DNA from: Maridesulfovibrio zosterae DSM 11974 | GTDB lineage: Bacteria; Desulfobacterota; Desulfovibrionia; Desulfovibrionales; Desulfovibrionaceae | DNA: 64,000 nt | Direction: 5' to 3' | Assembly: GCF_000425265.1 (NCBI RefSeq) | Contig: NZ_AUDC01000002.1 | Coordinates: 1-64,000 of the forward strand | Part shown: positions 1 through 9,260 of the stretch, piece by piece | Position numbering within the stretch: position 1 is the stretch's first letter | How the letters are laid out: each line of letters begins with the position of its first letter | Translations under genes and position numbers: made by a program | The notes under the pieces: generated by a model | What the model was told of the DNA's origin: nothing | What the model saw: the letters and a program-made list of their open reading frames with translations, nothing else | Database searches by the model: none

Positions 1-635
1 CGGTTTATAATGCAAACCAGACTGTACCTTACACTCTACCGGATAACGCCACACGTACAGTTATTAAAACCAATTCCAGCAAGGATGCGCAAGGTTCTAA
101 TGAGCTGCGTTTTGAGGATAAGGCCGGTGAGGAGGAAGTGTTCATTCATGCGCAAAAGGATATGAATACTACCATTGAAAACGAACGTACTACTACCATC
201 AAAAAAGCTGACGATACCCTGACGCTGGAAAAGGGCAACCGTTCTCTGGACATCCAGAAAGGAACTGAAACCCATCATGTAAAAGGTACACGCAGTGTTA
301 CGGTGGAAGATGCTGAAACGCGAACCAACAAAGCTGACTACACAGCAACTGTTGATGGTGACTACAATCTCACTGTTAAGGGAGCCATGACCTTGAAAGT
401 AACTGGCGACATCACCATCTCATCTGACGGCAATGTTACCATAAAAGCAGGGCAGAATGTGACGGTGAAAGGGGGGCAGGACCTGAATACTGAAGCCGGT
501 ATGAGCGCAACACATAAGGCCTCTACATCCATCACAGTACAAGGGCTCAGTTTTTCAGTTAAAGGAGATGCTTCGGGCGAGGTTGACGGAGGAGGTGCAC
601 TGACAGTTAAAGGCGGTATGGTCAGTATAAATTAG
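1..635 (+). CDS. vgrG: Type VI secretion spike protein VgrG, C-terminal part (5' end outside window)
   Basis: About 210 residues of the C-terminal end of a VgrG spike protein; the reading frame is already open at base 3, so the gp27/gp5-like head lies to the left of the window. The segment FEDKAGEEEVFIHAQKDM is the hallmark at the start of the VgrG needle, and it is followed by the repetitive, valine/threonine-rich beta-helix of the needle (for example VKGAMTLKVTGDITISSDG). VgrG trimers form the puncturing tip of the T6SS and carry effectors. The needle ends with a short Gly/Asp stretch and a final VKGGMVSIN, so no enzymatic C-terminal effector domain is fused. The next three genes (MORN, PAAR-like, SPOR) follow on the same strand with short spacing, as expected for cargo, adaptor or immunity genes. 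Confidence 0.9.
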   Translation, partial: VYNANQTVPYTLPDNATRTVIKTNSSKDAQGSNELRFEDKAGEEEVFIHAQKDMNTTIENERTTTIKKADDTLTLEKGNRSLDIQKGTETHHVKGTRSVTVEDAETRTNKADYTATVDGDYNLTVKGAMTLKVTGDITISSDGNVTIKAGQNVTVKGGQDLNTEAGMSATHKASTSITVQGLSFSVKGDASGEVDGGGALTVKGGMVSIN

Positions 636-683
636 TGAATTGATATGATTCGAAATTATGCAGCTTCGTGCAGGGAGCGCAGT

Positions 684-1340
684 ATGAATGAGGATAATGA
701 TTACGTACAGCGTGACGATCAGGGAAATATCCTGTTCAGGGTTCCTTTGAAAGATGGCAAGCCGCACGGGACAGGACATATGTTCAATTCCGAGGGGCGT
801 ATAGTGCAACAGATGGAATATCAACATGGCGTAGTAGAAGGAGAAGTGCGGCGGTTTGATGAGGATGGGCATCTTGTGCAGGTTTCGAATATGCAAAATG
901 GAAAGCTCAATGGCGAACTTCGTACTTTTGAACACCAGCGGCCTCATATTCTTATGAACTATGTAAATAACGAGCCAAATGGTATCATGCAGGTATGGCA
1001 TCCTAATGGACAGTTGGCGGCGAAAACGACCCTTCTGCATGGAAAGCAAGAAGGAGAATCACTTGTTTACGGGGAGCAGGGTGAACTGATGCAACGGTTG
1101 AACTATCAGAATGGAATGTTGCATGGATCAGCTGAACAACTTTTTTCTTCCGGTACAATACGTGAAAAAACACATTGGGTAGAAGGGTTGAAACATGGCG
1201 AGTCTTTAACTTTTTCGGAATCCGGAGAACTGGAAAGGCAAGTACAGTACGAGAAAGGAAACGTTCTGTCACAAAAGCTTATTGACGAACTTTCGACCAA
1301 GAAGAAATCCTGGCATCAGGCAATCTTCGGGGGCAAGTAG
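684..1340 (+). CDS. MORN-repeat protein (YwqK-like) of the VgrG module
   Basis: 218 residues made almost entirely of MORN_2-type repeats with the pattern [D/N]G...HG...Y..G/ (DGKPHGTGHMFNSEG, YQHGVVEGEVRRFDEDG, WHPNGQLAAKTTLLHGKQEG). No signal peptide. Proteins of this kind are often labelled 'YwqK family antitoxin' in databases, but that name is an inference from association with toxins and not a demonstrated activity. I chose the ATG at 684 because CAGGGAG lies about 8 bases upstream; an in-frame ATG at 645 has no ribosome-binding site. It sits 48 bases after vgrG and 2 bases before the PAAR-like gene, so it is probably an adaptor, immunity protein or loading factor for spike cargo. Which of these cannot be decided from sequence. 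Confidence 0.75.
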   Translation: MNEDNDYVQRDDQGNILFRVPLKDGKPHGTGHMFNSEGRIVQQMEYQHGVVEGEVRRFDEDGHLVQVSNMQNGKLNGELRTFEHQRPHILMNYVNNEPNGIMQVWHPNGQLAAKTTLLHGKQEGESLVYGEQGELMQRLNYQNGMLHGSAEQLFSSGTIREKTHWVEGLKHGESLTFSESGELERQVQYEKGNVLSQKLIDELSTKKKSWHQAIFGGK

Positions 1341-1342
1341 GC

Positions 1343-1729
1343 ATGTCACAACTGGTTGTTTCAGGGGCTATGCTCCAGTGTTCATTCGGAGTCGCGCCAT
1401 GCTCCTTGGTGGTCATGCCTATGAACAGAGTTATGTGTTCTACTCCGGCGGCAAATATCATGGATTATATTCCTATGGTGAATGTGCCGGGATTTGCTAT
1501 GTGTACTTCGCTGGCCAATCCCACAGTTGCTTCCGCCACGGCTGCGGCCTTAGGCGTACTGACTCCGATGCCCTGCATCCCGAGTCTCGTTGCTCCGTGG
1601 ATTACCGGTTCGCCAACGGTTCTACTCGGGAAAATGCCTGCTTTGAATAACAGTTCAACCCTTATGTGTATGTGGGCGGGTAGTATATCAATCGTCAGTG
1701 CCGGACAGTTTACTACAACCGTTCCATAG
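1343..1729 (+). CDS. PAAR-like protein (DUF4280 type), T6SS spike tip
   Basis: 128 residues, Cys/Met/Pro-rich and hydrophobic, opening with VVSGAMLQCSFGVAPCSL and containing GSPTVLLGKMPALNNSS and a late CMWAGSISIVSAGQ. This is the DUF4280 pattern: a PAAR-like fold with paired beta-hairpins and conserved cysteines replacing the usual PAAR motifs. PAAR proteins cap the VgrG trimer and sharpen the tip. No C-terminal extension is present, so the protein is a bare tip rather than a PAAR-effector fusion. Start ATG is 2 bases after the preceding stop. Position between the MORN and SPOR genes suggests a single transcript from vgrG. Confidence 0.8.
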   Translation: MSQLVVSGAMLQCSFGVAPCSLVVMPMNRVMCSTPAANIMDYIPMVNVPGFAMCTSLANPTVASATAAALGVLTPMPCIPSLVAPWITGSPTVLLGKMPALNNSSTLMCMWAGSISIVSAGQFTTTVP

Positions 1730-1739
1730 AGGAAATATT

Positions 1740-2552
1740 ATGGTTAAGACCAAAATGAAAGTTCTTCTTTATGTAGCCATAACAGGGTTTATTTTATCTC
1801 TGCTCGGAGCTGTTTTGTTTGCAGGAATGCTTATATCCGAAAATATGGGGTCTGCTTCGAATGCAACTAAATCTCAAGTGAAGGGGCAGGTTGCATCACC
1901 ACCACAGTACATAGTCAACTCCACAGCATTGCCTGCCATTGTCTATCCAAGAAGAAAGACCAGTAACACCGTCGCAACAAACGGTTCCTCAGTAACAAAT
2001 TCTAATGTATTGACCTTGCAGGTTGGATCATATCTCAGCCTGAATTCTGCAGAAAAAGAGGCTGCACGAGTAGCCGGACTGGGATTTAAAGCGGAAGTAC
2101 ATATTCAGGAAAAATCTCCGCCAGTCTATGTTGTGTGGACTGGAAATTTTACAGATATGGCAACAGCCAGTGCCGAGGCAAAACGTCTTCAACAGCAGGG
2201 TAAAATAGCAGCCTCAATTGTGCCGATTGATAAAGCGGCTCTTGTTCCGGGAAAAGCAGGAATTCCACTTTGGCTGGCGCAGGTTGGGTCATTTCTCACC
2301 CAGCGATCCGCTGGAACTGAGGTTGCCAAACTGAAAAATGAGGGAATAAAGGCAAGTGTGGTTCCTCTTTATGATAAGAAAAGCAGGCTATGGTATGCAG
2401 TTATTCTTGGAACTTTTCCCGATAAAGCTAAAGCAAAAGAGGCATGTGCCGCATTTAAAGGGAAGGTAAATGGGGAATGTATTGTTTATCCTATTGATAA
2501 AGGGATATTTGAGGGACGTATGGGGGGGAAGGAGTCCATGAATGAGAGCTAG
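1740..2552 (+). CDS. Membrane-anchored protein with two SPOR domains
   Basis: 270 residues. A short basic N-terminus is followed by one membrane segment (about residues 8-31), a polar Thr/Ser-rich linker, and two SPOR-like repeats (about 91-165, starting LTLQVGSYLSLNSAEKEA, and about 182-258, starting LWLAQVGSFLTQRSAG). SPOR domains bind septal or denuded peptidoglycan in the periplasm. The ATG at 1740 is chosen because GAGG precedes it by about 8 bases and the membrane segment then lies right at the N-terminus. It is the last gene of the vgrG module, 10 bases after the PAAR-like gene. A role as periplasmic partner or immunity protein is possible, as is an ordinary cell-wall function; neither is proven. 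A short hairpin (ATACTG/CAGTAT, 2566-2580) follows the stop. Confidence 0.75.
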   Translation: MVKTKMKVLLYVAITGFILSLLGAVLFAGMLISENMGSASNATKSQVKGQVASPPQYIVNSTALPAIVYPRRKTSNTVATNGSSVTNSNVLTLQVGSYLSLNSAEKEAARVAGLGFKAEVHIQEKSPPVYVVWTGNFTDMATASAEAKRLQQQGKIAASIVPIDKAALVPGKAGIPLWLAQVGSFLTQRSAGTEVAKLKNEGIKASVVPLYDKKSRLWYAVILGTFPDKAKAKEACAAFKGKVNGECIVYPIDKGIFEGRMGGKESMNES

Positions 2553-2721
2553 TTTGTATTTATAAATACTGTAGCAGTATATTTAAATATGTCTCTAATT
2601 GAGTCATAGGTGTATTTTTACAATATGAAAGCTAAGTAATTATTTAAACAAGGTGATCCTACCAACTATCGATTTTGAAATTATATTTGTACAGTGAATT
2701 TTCTAATATGCAGGAGCTCCG

Positions 2722-3204
2722 TTATCTGGATATTTCGGGAAAAATAATTTTAACTAATGCTGAAGCCTCTTGAGTAGACATGATAGCACCAAATTCACTT
2801 ATAAATGGTTTCAGGTTATCAATTAGTATAGGGATTTGTTCTATGCATGCTTTGGCTGGATCATAGTCGTTCATTTCTGTTGGGGTGGAATTATTTTCGT
2901 TTTGATAAATATGACAGGATAATTTCCAGGCTACCTGTAGATCTCTGTATGCATATCGATATTCTTTCAGATTTATATATGTCTTGCCTCTAAGAAGAAA
3001 TGCCGACGCTTTTTCATATTCATTTGCATCAGAATCAATGAAGTGGTCCAGGCTTTTTATGGCGCTGTTATACTGGGCTTTCTGATTGTACGCGCGGGCT
3101 TGATCAATTGAGTCAAACATGAGAGCGCAGCCGGAAATTCCCAGCAGAGTGTAGATAGCAAATATGTTGAGTATGATTTTGATATGTAAGTGCATCTTTA
3201 CCAT
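2722..3204 (-). CDS. Small TPR-like lipoprotein
   Basis: 160 residues with a hydrophobic signal and a lipobox (LLGISGC), so it is predicted to be exported and lipid-anchored. The mature part has helical repeats resembling TPR units (QYNSAIKSLDHFIDSD, KASAFLLRGKTYINLKEYRY). No enzyme motif is seen. Two candidate starts, at 3204 and 3195, are both without a clear ribosome-binding site; the longer is given. It faces away from the vgrG module and is separated from the PilZ gene by that gene's terminator, so it is probably transcribed alone. I do not recognise a named family. Confidence 0.6.
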   Translation of the reverse strand: MVKMHLHIKIILNIFAIYTLLGISGCALMFDSIDQARAYNQKAQYNSAIKSLDHFIDSDANEYEKASAFLLRGKTYINLKEYRYAYRDLQVAWKLSCHIYQNENNSTPTEMNDYDPAKACIEQIPILIDNLKPFISEFGAIMSTQEASALVKIIFPEISR

Positions 3205-3336
3205 GATGCAGATATTATTGCATAGCCTTGGAACTACTGTCTATGCTGTTTATTCTTATCGCGGGCAGCGAATCTCTATATTAAAAATTGGGCAAAATCT
3301 TAACACTGTTGGTAGTGATATCTATTTTAGACAGCT

Positions 3337-3375
3337 TAAAAAAATCCCCCTCACCATAATGATAATGAAGGGGAT
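3337..3375 (-). terminator. Intrinsic terminator of the PilZ gene
   Basis: Ten-base-pair stem (arms 3366-3375 and 3344-3353, one G-T pair) followed on the minus strand by a run of seven T, starting 15 bases after the stop of the PilZ gene. Confidence 0.8.
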
Positions 3376-3390
3376 GATACTTTCAATTTA

Positions 3391-4056
3391 CTAAACTAAA
3401 TTATCTGCTGCCAATTGTGGGTTAATATATTTTTCTAAAATATCATGTTTTTGATTTTCTTTTATGCTCACAAATTGAACTCCATAGCCAATGAAATTAT
3501 TCTTAGGTGTCGTTTTCCAGCGAATAGCAGCATATACAGGCAGCTTATCCTCTAGTGTATCAAATTTAATGTTAATGAATTTTTGATTTGAAAAATCTGT
3601 TTCAGTTCTAAAAAAACACCCTGATTCTGAAATATTGATTATTGTTGCGGAAATAGGTTGAGCCATTGCATGATCATATTCATGACTCAATTTTACTTGT
3701 ATATTGACGTTTGCGCGGTCAAACCGTCTTATCTGTCCTTTCTTTTTTTCTATGCAGTTTGTTTTGAATTCGGCCAAATCATCGATAAAACCAACTTTTC
3801 CTGCTTTTATTTTGATACGCATAACAGGCTTATTTGCAGCAAGTGAAAATACTTTGTTCCTATCATTGGCAGGAGTTTGCATTACTTTGCGCATTTCAAG
3901 AATCACTCCTGAAAAATCTCCGCTTAGAATTTCCTCAAAAAAATGATCCAGACTTGTGCAGAATTTAATATCGAGATCGGCAGCGATATCAATATTTTGA
4001 AATGGCAATTTGTTGTCAGTAAAAGCTATAACCGGAATTAGGTCAGTGCCTGACAT
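3391..4056 (-). CDS. PilZ-domain protein (probable c-di-GMP binding)
   Basis: 221 residues. The C-terminal half has a PilZ signature: the basic motif RRFDR followed about 30 residues later by NISESGC (form [D/N]xSxxG), then beta strands ending GYGVQFVSI. These are the residues that bind cyclic di-GMP in PilZ proteins. The N-terminal about 110 residues contain a receiver-like or otherwise unassigned region (VIAFTDNKLPF, GVILEMRK) with no recognisable catalytic residues. An AGGAGG directly upstream of the ATG at 4056 fixes the start; a longer frame to 4107 would run through the terminator hairpin of the upstream gene. Own terminator at 3337-3375. Likely a c-di-GMP effector acting in the cytoplasm; its target is unknown. 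Confidence 0.8.
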   Translation of the reverse strand: MSGTDLIPVIAFTDNKLPFQNIDIAADLDIKFCTSLDHFFEEILSGDFSGVILEMRKVMQTPANDRNKVFSLAANKPVMRIKIKAGKVGFIDDLAEFKTNCIEKKKGQIRRFDRANVNIQVKLSHEYDHAMAQPISATIINISESGCFFRTETDFSNQKFINIKFDTLEDKLPVYAAIRWKTTPKNNFIGYGVQFVSIKENQKHDILEKYINPQLAADNLV

Positions 4057-4073
4057 TTTTCCTCCTGAAATTG

Positions 4074-4104
4074 AAAAGCCGGAATCTCGAAATGAGATTC
4101 CGGG
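4074..4104 (-). terminator. Terminator of the SNF2 helicase gene
   Basis: Perfect 10-bp stem (4079-4088 with 4094-4103, 5-base loop) followed on the minus strand by a short CTTTTC tract. It lies between the helicase stop and the PilZ ribosome-binding site, so it may only partly block readthrough. Confidence 0.6.
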
Positions 4105-4145
4105 CAAAGGTATGAGATAAAAGTTATAGTCTTGTTACGCAGTTG

Positions 4146-7100
4146 TTAAATTTCAAACAACATTTCAAGATCATCACGAGTAAGTGATTTGAGTGCTGAC
4201 TGCCCGGGAATAATTGCATCAGCAACGCTCTTCTTCATTTCCTGAAGCTTGAGTATCTTTTCCTCAACAGTGTTCTGACAGATCATCTTGTATGCAAAAA
4301 CCTGACGTTTTTGACCTATACGGTGAGTTCGGTCTGTTGCCTGATTTTCAACAGCAGGGTTCCACCAAGGATCGTAGTGAATAACATAGTCTGCCGAAGT
4401 AAGATTAAGTCCGGTTCCTCCAGCCTTAAGAGAAATAAGGAAGATGGGAATATCCGGGCTGTCATTGAATTTGTCCACCTGTTCGAAACGGTCTTTACTG
4501 GATCCGTCAAGATAGGTGAAAGGAATATCTTTAATGGTCAGCCAGGAACGGATGACGTGCAGCATCTGAACGAACTGTGAGAATACCAGCACCTTATGGC
4601 CGCCTTCTACAATATCAAAGATAAGGTCTTTAAATGCATCAAATTTACCGGATGGCAGATTGGTTGATAAACCCGGCATATCCAATTTGAGTAGTCTTGG
4701 ATGACAACAGATCTGTCTAAGCTTGAGAAGTGCATCAAGGATAGACATCTGGCTTTTGGCCATACCTTTCTCGTCAACATCTCTAAGAACTTGATCTTTA
4801 AGACGTTTAGCGAGTGCTGTATAAAGTTCCCGCTGCTCTTCGATAAGTTCGCAATAATGAACTGTTTCGATTTTGGGAGGCAGATCTTTAGCAACCTCAG
4901 ATTTGGTGCGGCGCAGGATAAATGGTTTAACCCTTGTACGCAGGTAATTTAAAGTTTCCTCATCACCATCTTTGATCGGTTTGACAATTCCTCTTTGAAA
5001 AGCATGCTGCGAGCTTAGGAAGCCGGGCATGAGGAACTCAAAAAGTGACCATAGTTCAAAAAGGTTATTCTCGATGGGAGTACCGGAGAGACATAGTCTC
5101 ATATCTGATTTCAGCTTACGTACAGACTTTGCAGTGATGGTATTAGGATTCTTGATATTCTGCGCCTCATCCAGAATCACAGATACATATTCATGTTTCA
5201 GGAGTTCTTCCAAATCACGACGCAGCAGTGCATATGTTGTAATAACAATTGTAGAACTGGTTATTTTTTTAAATAATTCTTCACGTCTGGAACCGTAAAT
5301 GGTCAGCAAAGGAAGTTGCGGGCAGAACTTTTGTGCCTCACGTTCCCAGTTCGGAAGAACTGAGGTAGGCACTATAATCAAGTTAGGTCCGGTAATACCC
5401 CTTTCGTGCAGCGACAGAATGAAAGACAAGGTCTGAATTGTTTTACCCAGTCCCATTTCATCAGCCAGAATACCACCAAAGCGATAGTCTCGCAGGAAAT
5501 TGAGGTAACTAAGTCCCTGTACCTGATAAGGACGTAAAGTCGCATCCAGCCCTCTAGGCTGATCAATCATCTTAATTTCATCGAAGTTGTGGATTTTTTC
5601 TCTGAGCTTTACAAAGTGCTCATCAGTTTTAGCATCCGGCAAGTCTTCAATAATTTTATCCAGAACGGGTGTCTCGTACTGTTCGTATTGCTGTCTAGGA
5701 GGTTGCTCAGGGTCATATCCAAGCGCTTTAAGCTTGTGACTGAGTTTCTTTAGCCATGACTCTGGCAGACTTGTATATGAACCGTCTTTGAGCTGAACAT
5801 AGCGTTTGCCTTGACTCCATGCCTCCCATATTTTCTCAATGGGAACACGCTGGTCATCATACTCAACATTAATATCGAGATTAAACCATTTATTATCATC
5901 ATCGGTCTCAACTTCAGCGATAATCTGCGGAGAAGTCAGTCTGACTTTATAACGGGTCAGATTCTTTTCGCCATAGATTCTGTAGGCCTCAACAAGCTGA
6001 GGATAAAAATCAAGCAGGAAGGTGATAGCTGCTTCCTGTTCCATGAACCAGATGGAGTTGTTACGTGGCTGAAATCCCATATCGCGTAGCTCAGAGAAAA
6101 GCTGAGCCTCTTCATCCTGTGCGCGGCGTACAAGGTATGATTTTTCACCTTCCCTATAGCTTCCTGTCTGCAGGTCTGGATTAGGATCACCCATTGGTAT
6201 TTCGCCGTGTTCAGTCTCGTAGATATTATCGATTCTGATTGTCAGCAGTGAGCCTTCTTCATTCAAGTACAGCTTCGGATTGAAAGATGCTGGAACAAAG
6301 AACGGTTGCATTTTTTCAAGAAATTCTTCGTGATCATGCAGGTCGGAAACAGGTATCTGTGTCCACACCCGATCAAGAAATTCTGGAATATCTGCCGGAG
6401 GGATAATTGGATCCTGTATGTGCATCTCCTGCACCAATTTAGGGGCAAGAGTTGTTTGTACCGGGTAAAAGCCCTGTTTCCAATATACCCAAAGAGGCAG
6501 TCTGCCGTAAAAGAAAACCTCTTCATCGTCCATAATGGAGAAGGGTGGTTTTCCTTCATCAGACAATAGTATATCAAAGCGGAGACCTTCTTCTGAAAGT
6601 TCAGGAGAAAGTTTGAGCTGCATAGTCCTGCTTTCAATGCGTATAGGAATATCGGTATCTCTTAAAAACAGGTAGTATTCATCTTTTATTGCGGTGAAAA
6701 ACCACGCATGAAGGCCTGCCGGTATGTCTACCCGATGCCCTCTGTAGTCCAGAAAGTGTCCTATCTGTTCGGCCACTAATGGCAGGTTAGGAGAGGTTTC
6801 ACTCCATTCAGGTTTTTCAATAATTTGTTCAAGGTCAATTTCATTTTGCACTTGAGAAAGGCCGGATTTATTTTGTCTGGCCCTGAAAAAAGCTACCTGC
6901 AATCTTTCCGGTTCTGGAAACATACGGTAGATTATATAGTGCTTGCCTGATTCCGGTTCAAGTTCTGTGGAAAAGAATGAACGAAAATTCTGACGCCAGT
7001 CAGCAAGTTTCTGTGTTTCAGCCTTTTCAACTTCAGAATCAAGAGTTTGCAGAAGTTTAAGCGCAACTGCTCCTACATGCTTACATACGCCGGAAAAAGA

Positions 7101-7355
7101 TTCCGGGCAGTTGCAATAGAAGTTTATGCTTTCTTCTGCCAGATTAAGTCCTAATTCTGAGGAGTAGTTTTGAAAATCATCACCTTGAATTGATGCATCT
7201 ACATCCCAGTATCTTTCACGTTTCTTCAAATCAAGACGTTGCACACCTTCAGCTGCAACAATAGATCGGGAGCTGTCCAGAATGTATTCCGGTACGGTTC
7301 CTGTAATAAATGATTTGAGAATTGATTTAACTACAGCTTCTTCGTTTTGTGACAT
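4146..7355 (-). CDS. SWIM zinc finger plus SNF2-family helicase
   Basis: 1069 residues. An N-terminal SWIM zinc finger is visible as C81, C83, C91, H93 (CNCPESFSGVCKH). A long middle region follows, then the two RecA-like lobes of a Swi2/Snf2 ATPase: Walker A DEMGLGKT near residue 635, motif II DEAQ near 728, LSGTPIENN, and in lobe 2 the WWNPAVENQATDRTHRIGQ signature near 1000. This is the standard length for bacterial SWIM-SNF2 proteins, thought to translocate on DNA and remodel DNA-protein complexes such as stalled RNA polymerase (RapA-like); the actual substrate is not known. All ATPase motifs appear intact. It is transcribed away from the peptide-binding gene, with about 240 bases of shared upstream region. 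Confidence 0.88.
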   Translation of the reverse strand: MSQNEEAVVKSILKSFITGTVPEYILDSSRSIVAAEGVQRLDLKKRERYWDVDASIQGDDFQNYSSELGLNLAEESINFYCNCPESFSGVCKHVGAVALKLLQTLDSEVEKAETQKLADWRQNFRSFFSTELEPESGKHYIIYRMFPEPERLQVAFFRARQNKSGLSQVQNEIDLEQIIEKPEWSETSPNLPLVAEQIGHFLDYRGHRVDIPAGLHAWFFTAIKDEYYLFLRDTDIPIRIESRTMQLKLSPELSEEGLRFDILLSDEGKPPFSIMDDEEVFFYGRLPLWVYWKQGFYPVQTTLAPKLVQEMHIQDPIIPPADIPEFLDRVWTQIPVSDLHDHEEFLEKMQPFFVPASFNPKLYLNEEGSLLTIRIDNIYETEHGEIPMGDPNPDLQTGSYREGEKSYLVRRAQDEEAQLFSELRDMGFQPRNNSIWFMEQEAAITFLLDFYPQLVEAYRIYGEKNLTRYKVRLTSPQIIAEVETDDDNKWFNLDINVEYDDQRVPIEKIWEAWSQGKRYVQLKDGSYTSLPESWLKKLSHKLKALGYDPEQPPRQQYEQYETPVLDKIIEDLPDAKTDEHFVKLREKIHNFDEIKMIDQPRGLDATLRPYQVQGLSYLNFLRDYRFGGILADEMGLGKTIQTLSFILSLHERGITGPNLIIVPTSVLPNWEREAQKFCPQLPLLTIYGSRREELFKKITSSTIVITTYALLRRDLEELLKHEYVSVILDEAQNIKNPNTITAKSVRKLKSDMRLCLSGTPIENNLFELWSLFEFLMPGFLSSQHAFQRGIVKPIKDGDEETLNYLRTRVKPFILRRTKSEVAKDLPPKIETVHYCELIEEQRELYTALAKRLKDQVLRDVDEKGMAKSQMSILDALLKLRQICCHPRLLKLDMPGLSTNLPSGKFDAFKDLIFDIVEGGHKVLVFSQFVQMLHVIRSWLTIKDIPFTYLDGSSKDRFEQVDKFNDSPDIPIFLISLKAGGTGLNLTSADYVIHYDPWWNPAVENQATDRTHRIGQKRQVFAYKMICQNTVEEKILKLQEMKKSVADAIIPGQSALKSLTRDDLEMLFEI

Positions 7356-7593
7356 ACTTACACGTTCCCCCGAACTGCACCTTAGTAGTAAGTAGTTATA
7401 TATAAATTAATGTTGTTATAATGGAAATTATTCAAATTCAAATGTATTACGGTGAATCCGTAAAGTAAAAAAGTTGCGCGGTCAATCTGTCCGCGTGCAT
7501 TACTTGGCTTTTCTTTAACATTAGTCCATAGTGAGTACATTATCAATGTAGTTGGCTTTATGGAAGATTTTTATTCAAAAAAACAGGGAAAAT

Positions 7594-9258
7594 ATGAATC
7601 GATCAGCGATTATCTTAATATTTATAGGCTGTATTGCTATTCTATCTGCTTGTAGTCAGGATACGGCTCCAAAGACCAGTAAGGCTTCTAACACTGCTTC
7701 AGTCTCGGCCGAAAAATATGGTTCAAAACCTGTAAACGGCGGTAGGATGACTGAGCCTTCAATCGGTGAGCCCATGTGTCTGATTCCGGCTCTTTCATCT
7801 GATTCTGCAAGCCATACTGTTGCAAGTAAACTATTTGTTTCACTTCTTAAATATAACAAAGATATCGAACTTGTTCCTGATGCTGCAGAATCTTTTGAGG
7901 TGCTGGATGGCGGTAAGCTTTTTAAATTTAAAATTCGCGAAAATATCAGATGGTCTGACGGTGAACCGCTTACTGCTGAAGATGTTGAATTTACTTATAA
8001 GCTTATGATCGATCCGGCAACCCCTACAGCTTACTCTGGAGATTTTAAAAATGTCAAAGATTTTAAAGTGACAGGGAAATACAGCTTTGAAGTCCGATAC
8101 GATAAAGTTTTTGCCAGATCACTGATAACTTGGGCCATGGATATTCTTCCTAAACACATTTTAGAAAATGAAGATCTTAATACTACAAAATACAGACGTG
8201 CTCCTGTTGGAGCTGGACCTTATAAGCTCAAAGAGTGGATTCCCGGGCGTAGGGTGATTCTTGAAGCCAATGATGATTATTTCGAAGGTCGTCCTTACAT
8301 TGATGAGATTGTCTACAGGATTATTCCTGATCTTTCTACACAATTTATGGAACTCAAAAGCGGAAATCTTGACAGTATGGGATTAACACCTCAACAATAT
8401 TTATTTCAGACTAAAGGTGTTAATTGGGAAAAAGATTTTCAGAAATTCAAGTATCTTTCGTTTTCGTATGCATATCTTGCTTTTAATATGGAAAGTAAAT
8501 TTTTTAAGGATAAGCGGGTAAGGCAGGCCATTAACTATGCTGTAGATAAAAACGAGATAGTTAAAGGTGTTTTGCTGGGGCTCGGATATCCTGCTCTTGG
8601 ACCTTATAAGCCGGGAACATGGGTTTATAATGATAAGTTAAAACCGTTTGGTTTTAAGCCGGAGAAAGCCAGAGAGCTATTGAAAGCGGCCGGATGGACC
8701 GATTCTGACGGTGACGGAATTATTGACCGTGACGGTGAACCTTTTTCTTTTACAATTATAACAAATCAGGGAAATTCCTTGCGTATTAAGGCGGCAACAA
8801 TTATTCAGAATCGTCTTAAGGGGATCGGAATTGATGTGAAGATAAGGACAGTAGAGTGGGCAGCTTTTATCAAGGAGTTTATCGATAAAGGTCGTTTTGA
8901 TGCCACTATACTTGGTTGGAACATCCTTCAGGACCCTGATATATATTCAGCATGGCATTCTTCCAATGCAGTCCCCGGTGGACTTAACTTTATAAAGTAT
9001 AAGAATGCAGAACTTGATGAATTACTTGAAAAAGGGCGTACCACTTTGAAGCAGGAAGAACGGAAGAGAATTTATGACCGTGTCCAGGAAATTCTGCAAG
9101 AAGAACAGCCATACTGTTTTCTCTATGTGCCGATGGCCTTACCTATCTACAGTAGTAGAATTAGAGGTTTGAAAGTCGAGCCTGCGGGACTCGGGTACAA
9201 TGCAAATAGCTGGTGGATTCCAGCATCATTACAGAAGAAGCCTAGCTTACAGCAATAA
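7594..9258 (+). CDS. Peptide ABC transporter substrate-binding lipoprotein (OppA/DppA family)
   Basis: 554 residues. Signal sequence and lipobox (IAILSAC) place it on the outer face of the inner membrane. The body shows family-5 solute-binding features: GGRMTEPSIGEPMCLIP, LKFKIRENIRWSDGEP with LTAEDVEFT, GAGPYKLKEW, and FFKDKRVRQAINYAVDK. The family binds oligopeptides, nickel or other solutes for an ABC importer. The ATG at 7594 has AGGGAA a few bases upstream and gives a proper signal peptide; an upstream TTG at 7552 does not. No ABC permease or ATPase genes adjoin it, so it may serve a transporter coded elsewhere. The rel gene begins 2 bases after its stop, so the two are almost certainly cotranscribed. 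Confidence 0.85.
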   Translation: MNRSAIILIFIGCIAILSACSQDTAPKTSKASNTASVSAEKYGSKPVNGGRMTEPSIGEPMCLIPALSSDSASHTVASKLFVSLLKYNKDIELVPDAAESFEVLDGGKLFKFKIRENIRWSDGEPLTAEDVEFTYKLMIDPATPTAYSGDFKNVKDFKVTGKYSFEVRYDKVFARSLITWAMDILPKHILENEDLNTTKYRRAPVGAGPYKLKEWIPGRRVILEANDDYFEGRPYIDEIVYRIIPDLSTQFMELKSGNLDSMGLTPQQYLFQTKGVNWEKDFQKFKYLSFSYAYLAFNMESKFFKDKRVRQAINYAVDKNEIVKGVLLGLGYPALGPYKPGTWVYNDKLKPFGFKPEKARELLKAAGWTDSDGDGIIDRDGEPFSFTIITNQGNSLRIKAATIIQNRLKGIGIDVKIRTVEWAAFIKEFIDKGRFDATILGWNILQDPDIYSAWHSSNAVPGGLNFIKYKNAELDELLEKGRTTLKQEERKRIYDRVQEILQEEQPYCFLYVPMALPIYSSRIRGLKVEPAGLGYNANSWWIPASLQKKPSLQQ

Positions 9259-9260
9259 TT

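Noticed and set aside
3164-3394. 76-codon plus-strand frame over the start of the small lipoprotein gene
   Set aside because: It overlaps the lipoprotein gene and the PilZ terminator, and has no ribosome-binding site.
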